From the NCBI RefSeq assembly GCF_031143425.1, contig NC_090446.1, forward strand, positions 1,028,723,066-1,028,787,065: a stretch of DNA of 64,000 bases. The letters run 5' to 3'. The DNA comes from Pleurodeles waltl. Taxonomy: Eukaryota; Chordata; Amphibia; Caudata; Salamandridae. Of the stretch, positions 56,130 through 64,000 are shown piece by piece. The notes under the pieces are model-generated. The model made no database searches, was not told the origin of the DNA, and saw only the letters and a list, made by a program, of their open reading frames with translations. Each line of letters starts with the position of its first letter. The first letter of the stretch is position 1. Both the position numbers and the translations under genes were made by a program.

Positions 56130-56432
56130 TTTTAGTTTTGTGATTCTATATAGCAGGAGCATGGACCACAGGCATCAAAATGCTTTACAAGAGCATACTT
56201 GTCGAACAATTGCAGCTGGAGTAATTAGAAATATAACCTAGGAAGAAAGAAGAGCAGATAGTCATGGCTAAGTGGAGGATAAGCTGTACATTAATACAGT
56301 TTCCAAACTAAAAAGGTACTTTTAGTTTTGTGATTTTATATAGGAAGAGCGTGGCCCAGAGGCTTAAGAATGCTTTTCATAGCACACTTACCAAACAATT
56401 ACAAATGGAGTACATTAAAGATATTACAGGTG
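56130..56432 (+). repeat. Tandem pair of about 115-bp units
   Basis: The block tttttagttttgtgat, tatatag, cacaggcatcaaaatgctt (56130-56245) recurs with changes at 56318-56432. Both copies precede the Ngaro-like A repeat. Confidence 0.75.
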
Positions 56433-56435
56433 TTG

Positions 56436-56995
56436 GTGGAGTGGGCAGAATGCCCTTTCCCCACTTCACTCCCCCCCAAAGTTTTGTGCTGCTGATAGGG
56501 TCCAGGGGCTCAGGGATGAGCTGACTGGTCAGTTTGTTTGATTGGTTGAAAGGTGGTGGGTATTTCAATAGGCAAGGTGACTATTAGCGGGTGCCATTTT
56601 AACAGGTACCCCCCAGCTGCTAGGGTCAGTTGAAGCCATAGTAAAATTGTTGTGTAGCACTTTGTCTGCCTTAAAGTACAAGTTCTATTACTCTCACTTG
56701 GTTAAGGCATTACATAAGCTAATTAACGGAATTATGTCTTCCCAGGATGAGCAAGTTTGTCAAGCCCTGGAAATGTTGAGGGAAAGGAGGATTTGTTGGC
56801 AGAGGGGTCATTCCTCAATGGGAGCAGCAGTGGTTTTAGCCTATGCGTTCCCAGAGCGCAAGATGCCTCGGGCCAAAGGTTACGGAGGGAAAAGCCCGGG
56901 GGACTGCGGTGGCCTATCTGCCGTGGGCCGTTGTCTCCCACTGGGTAAATATTTGTGGACAGGGGCCACCCCGGAAGGTGCTTCTAATGCCAGGG
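56436..56995 (+). mobile_element. Ngaro-like element, 5' end (A repeat and start of gag)
   Basis: The stretch 56440-56657 matches 63510-63695 (gggtccaggggctcagggat, atttcaataggcaaggtg, cagctgctagggtcagttg). After it a frame with an ATG at 56731 encodes MSSQDEQVCQALEMLRE and a basic Gly/Lys-rich run, like the start of Ngaro gag proteins. It ends abruptly at about 56995, where gypsy integrase begins. Confidence 0.6.
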
Positions 56996-57670
56996 ACTAC
57001 TGAGTGGGATAAGGCTTTACCTCTTGTTGAATTTGTATATAACAACAGTACCCACATGGCTACAGGATTATCACCATTTTACTGTTTGTTTGGTCTGCAC
57101 CCAAGAATGCTACCTATACCTGGGTCCCAAACATCCAGAAGAGTCCCATCAGTACAGAAACACCATAAAGAGTTACAGGAAATTCAAAAACAAGTACAAC
57201 ACCATTTAAAACTCTACCAAGCTCAGTAAAAAAAACATGCAGACAAAGAAGGAGACCTGCTCCCTCTTATCAGATAGGAGTGTGGCTCTCGTCAAAAAAT
57301 CTCCATCTTGCAGGATCCAGAAAATTAAACCTGATTCCTAGGCCCCTTTCCTATTGCCAAAATCATCAATCCTGTGGTAGTAGAACTGACATTGCCAGAT
57401 GATTTCAAGATGATTACACCCTGTGTTTCATGTGTCATTACTCCATCCCTCTTCTCCTGATACCCGCGATGCCCCACCACCTCCCCCGGTAAAAGTACAC
57501 AGACAATGGGAATTTGAAGTGGCCAAAATTCTTGACTCCAGGAGCGCCCGTGGTGTTCTACACTATTTATTGGCTTGGAAAGGCTATGGGCCTGAGGACA
57601 ATTCCTAGGAACCCGCGTCCACAGTTCATGCTCCACGTCTTACTAAACAATTCCATCTCCTGCACCCTTA
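56996..57670 (+). pseudogene. Chromodomain gypsy integrase, C-terminal part
   Basis: The piece starts at TEWDKALPLVEFVYNNSTHMATGLSPFYCLFG, the last third of the integrase core. It continues through a basic helix (HHKELQEIQKQVQHHLK), a decayed GPF-type barrel domain (57300-57410) and MFHVSLLHPSS, and ends in a chromodomain (WEFEVAKILDSRSARGVLHYLLAWKGYGPEDNS). Stops lie near 57229 and 57608. Chromodomains of this class direct integration to particular chromatin. The upstream pol is missing. Confidence 0.85.
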
Positions 57671-57709
57671 AAAGCCCCGCCCTTTGAGAGGGTCCTTGGT
57701 GGGGAGGAC

Positions 57710-58308
57710 TGTCAGGAATCCCCAAGGTGCCTCATGCGTTATCTGTCAGCATCCCCAGGGATTTTAGTTAAATCATATCTCTGTTCTTGGTTAAACCTTC
57801 ATGTTTCTAAGTAAACATAATGTGCTGTGTTAAACAATTGGTTTTATCAATGCTTGTTTTACCAATGCTTGTTTGCTAATGTGAGCAGGTGTAGACATGT
57901 GCTTCTAATTGGGTGTGGTGTAGACATGTGCTTCTAATTGGGTGTGGTGACTCATCCACATGTGGAAACTCAATGGCTTTCCTGACTGGCTATAAATAGC
58001 AGAGTAAAGCATGCCTCCCTGCTTGGCTTTGTTTTGGTTACTGATCTCAGCATCTGATTTGGCAGTCTAGCCCCTGCTGTCGTCCTCGTATTCAGGACTT
58101 TTGAGGCAATTCTTTTCTTCGTTCGTGTACCAGCTGACACCAGGCATTCCTCCAGCACTCCAGAAAAGACTGCAGCTAAGTGGATAGTATTCTCCAGGGA
58201 GTTTGTTCTTCGAGCGCTGCGCTTTCCTAGAACAGCTGGTGTATTTCAGACCTCGTATTTTGACAGAGTGCTTATCTTGAATAGACAAATGCATTTCTGA
58301 ACATTCTA
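57710..58308 (+). mobile_element. 3' LTR of the chromodomain gypsy element
   Basis: It starts TGTCAGGAATCCCC directly after the purine tract ggtggggagga. A TATA box (gctataaatagc) lies at 57990-58001, suitable for U3. A 24-bp tandem duplication (gtagacatgtgcttctaatt) sits at 57891-57943. The right end is set at a TCTACA near 58308 but is uncertain. Confidence 0.6.
57993..58000 (+). promoter_or_regulatory. TATA box in the gypsy LTR
   Basis: The word tataaata within an LTR, about 280 bp from its start. No start site can be mapped from sequence alone. Confidence 0.5.
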
Positions 58309-59149
58309 CATTATTATTGTAGTTACTTCCTTAAATGTGCTTCAGGAAATCTGCTTGAGCTCATGTACTAAAAAAGTGACAGTGCAATTTTAAAAGAGCA
58401 TTTACATTACTTTTCTTTCTCTAATAGCATAACTCTTGGATTTAAATTGTGTCATTCATGCCTGTATTTCAGGTTTGAGGAATTTGCTTTTGAAGGGTTT
58501 TTCACACACACAGTGACACCAAACCAAACTGTGCCACCCTAGCTGTTTAAACCCAGAGTGGACATTTGTATTTCTTGGATTGTTTTTGTTCCTTTTAGTT
58601 TAACCTTATGCATGCAGGAAAGTTATACGTGATATAATGAATGCCCTTGTTTGTCTTTCTTGTGCATGACAAGTGCAACCACAGTTCTAATTGTAGTGTA
58701 CAACAGTAAATCTCTGTGAAGCCAGCCCTAGTGTCACAGTACTTATTGTTATGGCACTCAGTTTGGGTTTTTGGTAATGCAGTGTTAGTAATTGTGCCAA
58801 CAGCTATTATTCTCCAAGAAAAGTGCTGGAGCATCCTGGTGTTCTTCTACTGCTCCCATGCCCATATCATAAAAAGAGATTGAGTTTCAAAGAAGTTGAG
58901 TGCACTAACTCTACTATCACTCTGTCAACAACGACCTGTCCCATCCCCTCCCCCCCGAAGTTACAGGGTGCCTGGCTGGACCGGCAAGACGTGGCTGTGT
59001 TTTGTCTCTTTCTCTTCCACTCCCCCTTTCCTTTTGGGATACCTGCTGGGGTTTCTGTGGCCACCTGGAAGTGCTGAGAGGTGTTCCAGGAGGTCGGGGG
59101 CATACCATCAGCCCTGCAGATATCCTGCTTTTCAGGTGAGTGGCCCCAT
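58309..59149. other. No gene recognised
   Basis: AT-rich first half, C-rich second half, with only short overlapping frames on both strands. No family resemblance. Confidence 0.5.
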
Positions 59150-61068
59150 CTCGAGACACATAAGTAGCCCCCTAACCATGTCTCAGGCCTGCCATTGCAA
59201 GGCCTGTGTGTGCAGTTTCACTGCCAATTCGACTTGGGATTTAAAAGTACTTGCCAAGCGTTAAACTCCTGTTTTTCTACATATAGTCACTCCTAAGGCA
59301 GGCCCTAGGTAACCCATAGGGCAGGGTGCTAGGTAGGGAAAAGGCAGGACATGTACCTGTGTAGTTTAGATGTCCTGGTAGTGTAGAGCTCCTAAATTCA
59401 TGTTACACTGCTGTGAGGCCTCCTCATTTCATAGGCTAATATTAGGGCTATCCTCATATACTGTTTGAGTGGTAGATTCTGAGCTGAAAGGAGTAACAAG
59501 GTCATATTTAGTATGGCCTGAATGGTAATACAAAATCCTGCTGACTGGTGAAGTTGAACTAATATTACTATTTTAGAAATGCCACTTTTAGAAAGTGAGC
59601 ATTTATGTGCACTTCAATCCTTCTGTGCCTTACAATCCATGTCTGGCTAGGTTAGTTGACAGCTCCCTTGATTTCCCTCAGACACAGGCTGCTCAGTCTC
59701 ACCTGCACACGTCTGCATACTGAGTGGGTCTTCCTTGGCTGGGAGGGTGGAGGGCCTGACACTTACATGTCAAATGACAGTGGCCTGCCCTCACACAATA
59801 GACTACCAACCCCCCTACCGGGCCCCTGGCAGACAGGATGGAACTGAAAGGGGACCTTGTGCACTTCTCAGCCACTCTTTGAAGTCTTCCCCACTTCAAA
59901 GGCACATTTGGGTAGTTAAACAGGGCTTCTGACCCTACCAACTCAGACACTTCTACAGATACTTCTTGACCTGAACCTGCAACCTGTCAGGAGGAACAGC
60001 CTGGCTGCCCAAAAGACTCACCTGACTGCTTTTCTGCAAAGGACTGCTGCCCTGCTGTTGCCCTGCTGCCTTGCTGCCCTCTGGCTCTGCTGAGAAATGC
60101 TCTTCAAGGGCTTGGATTGAGCTTGCCTCCTATTTTCTGAAGTCTCAGGGCCAAAAAGACTTAATCTCTGCAAAGAACTCCTTGTGCTGTGAATTTCCGA
60201 CACACAGCCTGCCAGAAACGACACACAGCCTGCATCACTGTGACAAAATCATCTCACGTTGAACCGGAAAAACACACCCTGGCTCCCCGAGTGGAGATCA
60301 ATGCAGCGCCAGCGTTGAGAACGGAAGTTCGACGCACAGCCCACTGGATCTACTCATAGCCGAGCCAGAGCGATGCAGCCCGACTTCCTGTGAGAAGATC
60401 GACGCAACGCCTGCCGTGCGACTGAAATTTCCCTGCATCGCCCACCGGATTGATGCAGCTCCTGTGACTTCGTCCTGCATGACCAGGATTTCTGTGCATC
60501 GCCTCCAGGGCGTCCAAATAATCCGCAACCCAAAGAGGATCCAAGTCTGTGCGCCGGAAATCGACGCAAGGCCCTGGCTGCATGAAAAATATTGACACAT
60601 CGTCTGTGTGCGCCCAGAGAAACCGACACACACCTCCCCATTTTCCACACATCTCCTCCTCTGCGCTCCCCTACGAATAATTAAGACGCAAACAGGTACT
60701 TTGTGCTTGCAAGAGACACTTACTGCTCTTAAGAACTTAAGACTCTTTTTATCATTCTCTAAAGTGATACTTAAATGTGTACTTATCAAATCTTGATTGT
60801 TTTGACCTTATTTTATCCAGATAAATATTCTATATTGTTCTAAACCTGTGTGGTGTATTTTTGTGGTGTTTATACTGCTATTGCATGATTTGTTGCACAA
60901 ATACTTTACACATTACCTTCTAAGTTAAGCCTGACTGCTCAGTGCCAAGCTACCAGAGGATGGGCACAAGATAATTTGGATTGTGTGTGATTTACCTTGA
61001 CTAGAGAGAGGGTCCTTGCTTGGACAGGAGGGTAACCTGACTGCCAACCAAAGACCCCATTTCTAGCA
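59150..61068 (-). mobile_element. LTR family A, inverted copy, 3'-truncated
   Basis: On the minus strand it starts TGCTAGAAATGGGG at 61068 and follows the complete LTR-A in order, including the ccaaattatcttgtgccc region, the tract rich in gatgcg words, and agtggcatttctaaaat. It ends near 59150, about 200 bp short of the expected CA end. It abuts the RNase H of the Ngaro-like element, as if inserted in its pol gene. No coding function. Confidence 0.82.
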
Positions 61069-61084
61069 GGTACACATGGCACGT

Positions 61085-61531
61085 CTAGATGGAGAGGACT
61101 ATTGTATTGTTCTCTGATGCTGCAGGAGGGCACGGTTTTGGTCTCTGTTGGCAGGGCAGTTGGTGTGCAGAAGAGTGGCCGGAAGAGTGAAAGGGGGTAG
61201 GAGTATTGCTTTCTTCTTGTTTTTTCCACTAGTGGTGGCTGTCTCTTTGTGGGGGTGATAGTTTGGTAACAAGCAGGTTTTGTTCAGTATAGATAATATG
61301 TCCATGGTACACATGGTTAACTGCCAGTCTGCAAGGGACCCAATGATGTGGAAGTTGCTTCGTGTTTTTGTCCTGGAGTGCTTGAGATGGAATGTTACAT
61401 ATAAGGTGAGCCACATAGCAGGAGCAGTTTATGAAATCGCTGATGCTCTCTCTCGTTTTCAGTGGGCCAAGTTCCATGGGCTTGCACCATGGGCAGACGG
61501 GACAAAAACGAAGGTACCAGCACATCTGTGA
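61085..61531 (+). pseudogene. Ngaro RNase H domain, broken
   Basis: The first acidic block reads LFSDAAGGHGFGLCWQGSW, then EEWPEEW. A frame change leads to a region with VVAVSLWG-like remnants, then SIDNMSMVHMVNCQSARDP (the acidic D-N block) and SHIAGAVYEIADALSRFQW (the His-Ile-x-Gly and ADALSR end). This is the order found in RT-RNase H proteins of DIRS and Ngaro elements. Two frames are needed. Confidence 0.8.
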
Positions 61532-62431
61532 GCGACTGGAGAGACTGTGTGAGGCATTTGCTTTCAGGCTCTCTTTCGGGGTCTATGAGACAGGCATATT
61601 AGCTGGGGTGGGAGGAGCAATGTGTGACAAAAAGTTGCGTTGAAAGCGGGTTGTCACGGCCAAATAATGTGGTAACTTTCATACTGAATTTGATTGACAA
61701 GGGGCTATCGGCAGTCACCATCGCAGGTAGGATGGTGTGGGTTGCGTTCTTTGGAGAACTGTTTTGGGGTTATGAACTGTCAGAAGTGCAGTTGGGTGGA
61801 AGTATGCTTGAAGGATGGACTCACAAACGGGATAATGGTATGACAGTGTGGATTCCTCTCACATTGGATATATTCAAGAAGATGATATTGGCGCTACCAA
61901 GTGTATGCAGCAATGAAGAGGAGGCACTGCTATTTTCTTTCATTATGGTGTGGCACTTCTTTGGGCCTTTCCAGGTCACGGAGGTGGTGGGATCCAAAGC
62001 GTGGGAAGGCGTTCATTGGGGGAATGTGAGGGTGCTTCTCTTGTCTGTACATGTTTGGGCACCGCAGTCCAAAATGGACCAGTCAAGCAGGGGTATGTGC
62101 ATCAAGATGGGGGAGTACCCAGATCAAGGTATCTGCCCACATGCAAGGTGACTACCACTTTACTGGCATGGGCTGGGGAAGGGCTGATTTGTCGCCATGG
62201 GGATGGTGCAAATTTTTTTGTGGTGCAGGTTTTCAGGTATTGGTTAAAGCGATGGGGTTTCTGGGCTACAGGTCACATGAATTTAGAACCAATTCATTTT
62301 GTAGTGGTATGGCGACGAAAGCAGAAGCACTGGGCTGGTTGACTGCAGATATTAGGTGTGTGGGGAGTTGGTGCTCAGACTGCTACAAGCGCTACTTGAG
62401 AGCAGGTTCAATGTTTGGCAAATACCATTAA
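61500..62431 (+). pseudogene. Ngaro tyrosine recombinase, broken and catalytically altered
   Basis: The core-binding part covers 61500-61700. The catalytic part in frame 61624-62151 has ALLFSFIMVWHFFGPFQVTEVV, where active relatives have an Arg (R-x-S-E) in place of the Gln. The distal part in frame 62051-62431 has RTNSFCSGMATKAEALGW, where H-x-x-R has become N-x-x-C, followed by VGSWCSDCYKRYLR with the probable nucleophile Tyr retained. Loss of both catalytic Arg and the His fits CpG and other decay. The enzyme would have joined circular cDNA into the genome. Confidence 0.78.
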
Positions 62432-62439
62432 CATGAGTT

Positions 62440-63050
62440 TGTTTTTTCCTAGGAGGCATTGCGGCCCCGGGGGGAGCCATGTTGATGTTTGGATAAGTAG
62501 CAAATCCTATGTGATGTGGGGAGCTAGACACCAGGAAGGGAGGCCACCAGCTGGATTGCCAAAAATGTTGGTTCAGATCAAATGGTTTGGAAAAGGTGGC
62601 ATGCCATGGCATGAACAGATACCAAAGTTAAATGTTTTAATCAAGGGTACATCTTGTCTTGATATATTACTTCTGCACCTGGAGAAAATGACCAAGTGAA
62701 GATGAAAGGTTTACCACTGCTGAAAGCCGTAAAAAAAACATTTGCTTGAAATTAAAGCTGCCTGGTCACGTATCACAGTGGTATTGACGGAACTTATGAC
62801 AAGGAGGAATTGGAGGGGTACTTTTAAACCACAAGCAGTCGACAGAGCACACAGGAAGGGAAACAGGGAGCTTCAAAGGTTTTGTAGGACAACCATTTTC
62901 TTTTTCCTTAAGCACCAGGATATCAGATATGAATCTATAGAATTTTTCAAGGAAGACGGGGTGCATCTTTCAGTGTTTGGTGTGGAACTATACCTTATGC
63001 AAATACGGGGTATCATAGTGGACTTGCTACATCTGCCAGTTGGGGTGTAA
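62440..63050 (+). pseudogene. SGNH/GDSL hydrolase-like domain of the Ngaro element, broken
   Basis: The N-terminal part (62480-62699) shows VDVWISSKSYVMWGARHQEGR, KWFGKGGMPWHEQIPKL and CLDILLLHLEKM. These correspond to the Ser block (S at GHSF in relatives, here lost), the Gly block and the LLHLGGND block (here altered). The C-terminal frame 62742-63050 keeps the catalytic pair region EDGVHLSVFGVELYL with D and H intact, preceded by WRGTFKPQAVDRAHRKGNRE. One shift separates the two. The role of this esterase-like domain in Ngaro elements is not established. Confidence 0.78.
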
Positions 63051-63099
63051 AGGAGAAGAGTTTGAGGGGTTTATCTGGGGACAGAAAAACAGGTTTTGT

Positions 63100-63275
63100 C
63101 TGGTGACATTCTTGATAAGTTTAATGAGTTATCACAACAGAAAAAGTTGGTCAGCTAAATACATAGTTGACAAAGTGGAGGGGTGGGCACAGGTAATCGA
63201 ATTGAGGATCAGAACAAAGTCAACAGAAAATCCTTGAGGTAAAAAGTGGGGGATGCAGTGATATCAGTGGCGGGA
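63100..63275 (+). repeat. Split direct repeat B1 of the Ngaro-like element
   Basis: The block taatgagttatcacaacag, ctaaatacatagttga and gggatgcagtgatatcagtg recurs at 63826-64000 in the same orientation. Confidence 0.85.
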
Positions 63276-63507
63276 GTGGTGTTTGGAAGTTTGAATGACA
63301 GGATTGGGAAGGGATAATTAGGAGAGGGAGGATCCTTGGATAGTTATGGTTATATATAGTGAGGCTGGGAGAATGTTAGGATGTAATGCGTTAGAGCCAG
63401 AGATTTTTATTAATTTTAGGAATGCACCTGTCTCATTAAAGCGGCCTTCTGCACAACAAAGGGAGCCCATGGTTATTGGATGTGCCATCCTGTCTGAAAC
63501 CAGTCTT

Positions 63508-63695
63508 GGGGGATTGGGTAGAATGCCCCCCGGAGGTTCAGGTGGGTGGTAGGGTCCACGGGCTCAGGGACAATCTCATTGGTCAGTTTGGTTGGGGTGT
63601 GGTGGTATTTCAATAGGCAAGGTGGCCGTTTGCGGGTGCAATCTTAACAGGTAAGCACCAGCTGTTAGGATCAGTTGGAGCCATAGAAAAATTGC
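63508..63695 (+). repeat. Split direct repeat A2 of the Ngaro-like element
   Basis: It matches 56440-56657 and includes gggtccacgggctcaggga, atttcaataggcaaggtgg and ccagctgttaggatcagttg. A TATA-like ttatatatag lies upstream at 63349-63358. Confidence 0.82.
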
Positions 63696-63825
63696 ACGCC
63701 CTCCCTCCCCTGTATATCTTCTTTAATGAGGCAGGTTATGGTTGTAAAGATGGGGGGTGTAATATCTATTTGTAAAGTGTTTTTTTTCTGTGGGGATGTT
63801 TTTTGTCGCTGACGGTGAGCAGGTG

Positions 63826-64000
63826 CTGGGGACAGGTTCTTGGTATGTTTAATGAGTTATAACAACAGAAAAAGTTAGTCAGTTAAATACATAGTTGAGA
63901 ATTTGGAGGGGGGAGAGGTAGGGGTAATGGAATTAAGGATCGGAACAAAGTCAGCAGGAAATCCTTGGGACAAGAAGGGGGATGCAGTGATATGAGTGGC
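63826..64000 (+). repeat. Split direct repeat B2, cut by the window edge
   Basis: Second copy of the B repeat (see 63100-63275). The element end lies beyond the window. Confidence 0.82.

Larger units (their letters stand above)
61069..64000 (+). mobile_element. Ngaro-like tyrosine-recombinase retrotransposon, 3' part
   Basis: The order RNase H (61085-61460), tyrosine recombinase (61500-62430) and SGNH hydrolase (62440-63050) is followed by terminal repeats arranged as B1 (63100-63275), A2 (63508-63695) and B2 (63826 to beyond the window). Split direct repeats of this A-B-A-B kind, rather than LTRs, are characteristic of Ngaro elements, and vertebrate Ngaro elements are known to carry an SGNH hydrolase-like gene. 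The RT is absent, cut off by the LTR-A copy. Confidence 0.82.

Noticed and set aside
60298..60789. 163-codon minus-strand frame
   Set aside because: It lies within the LTR-A copy in a tract of gatgcg-type words, and two further overlapping frames cover the same bases; nothing matches a protein family.

Overview
This window is eukaryotic, intron-bearing, repeat-packed DNA with no recognisable host gene. Its contents point to a salamander and most probably a newt, with Pleurodeles waltl or a close relative my best guess. The grounds are autonomous-size PIF/Harbinger transposons carrying Myb-like genes (published as greatly expanded in P. waltl), very long solo LTRs, DIRS-like and Ngaro-like tyrosine-recombinase retroelements, Penelope-like, L1-like and L2-like elements, a Ty3/gypsy element with the Gmr1-type domain order, and short foldback elements. 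The species is an inference from repeat content and recall, not from a marker gene.

Layout. 1-6.5 kb: the tail of an LTR (family A) split by a foldback element made of consecutive hairpins, further small foldback elements, a direct duplication, and 1 kb of degenerate CCAATCCACCCC-type and CACACCACATAATT-type simple repeats. 6.49-14.68 kb: a complete 8.19-kb Harbinger copy. 14.77-16.6 kb: a small TIR element and a DIRS-like fragment. 18.25-26.38 kb: a second 8.13-kb copy of the same Harbinger family in the opposite orientation. 26.4-36 kb: a hAT-like non-autonomous element and two solo LTRs of different families, each with a target duplication. 36.8-43.6 kb: a decayed L1-like ORF2 interrupted by a 5'-truncated L2-type LINE, hammerhead-like motifs, a second hAT-like element, a duplicated dispersed repeat and tRNA-like modules. 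43.6-50.0 kb: a minus-strand Gmr1-type gypsy element. 50.0-55.5 kb: a Penelope-like element split by an LTR-A fragment, then an L1-like element with ORF1 and the endonuclease part of ORF2. 55.9-64 kb: a MIR-like remnant, the 5' end of a Ngaro-like element, a chromodomain gypsy integrase with its LTR, an inverted LTR-A copy, and a Ngaro-like RNase H, tyrosine recombinase and SGNH hydrolase with split direct repeats running off the right end.

The most interesting system is the Harbinger family. Each copy has 14-bp terminal inverted repeats and a 3-bp target duplication (ATT and TCA). Each holds three genes rather than the usual two: a DDE transposase in the middle, transcribed divergently from a large Myb/SANT-like protein (MybB) with a Ser/Thr/Pro-rich and repeat-rich tail, and convergently toward a second, different Myb/SANT-like protein (MybA) at the other end. 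Comparing the two copies reveals introns, frameshifts, stops and an exon deletion in each. Both are now dead, but damaged at different sites, so the ancestral design can be read. The transposase would cut; the Myb-like proteins would bind the ends or recruit the transposase, as known for two-gene Harbinger systems. Why there are two is unknown.
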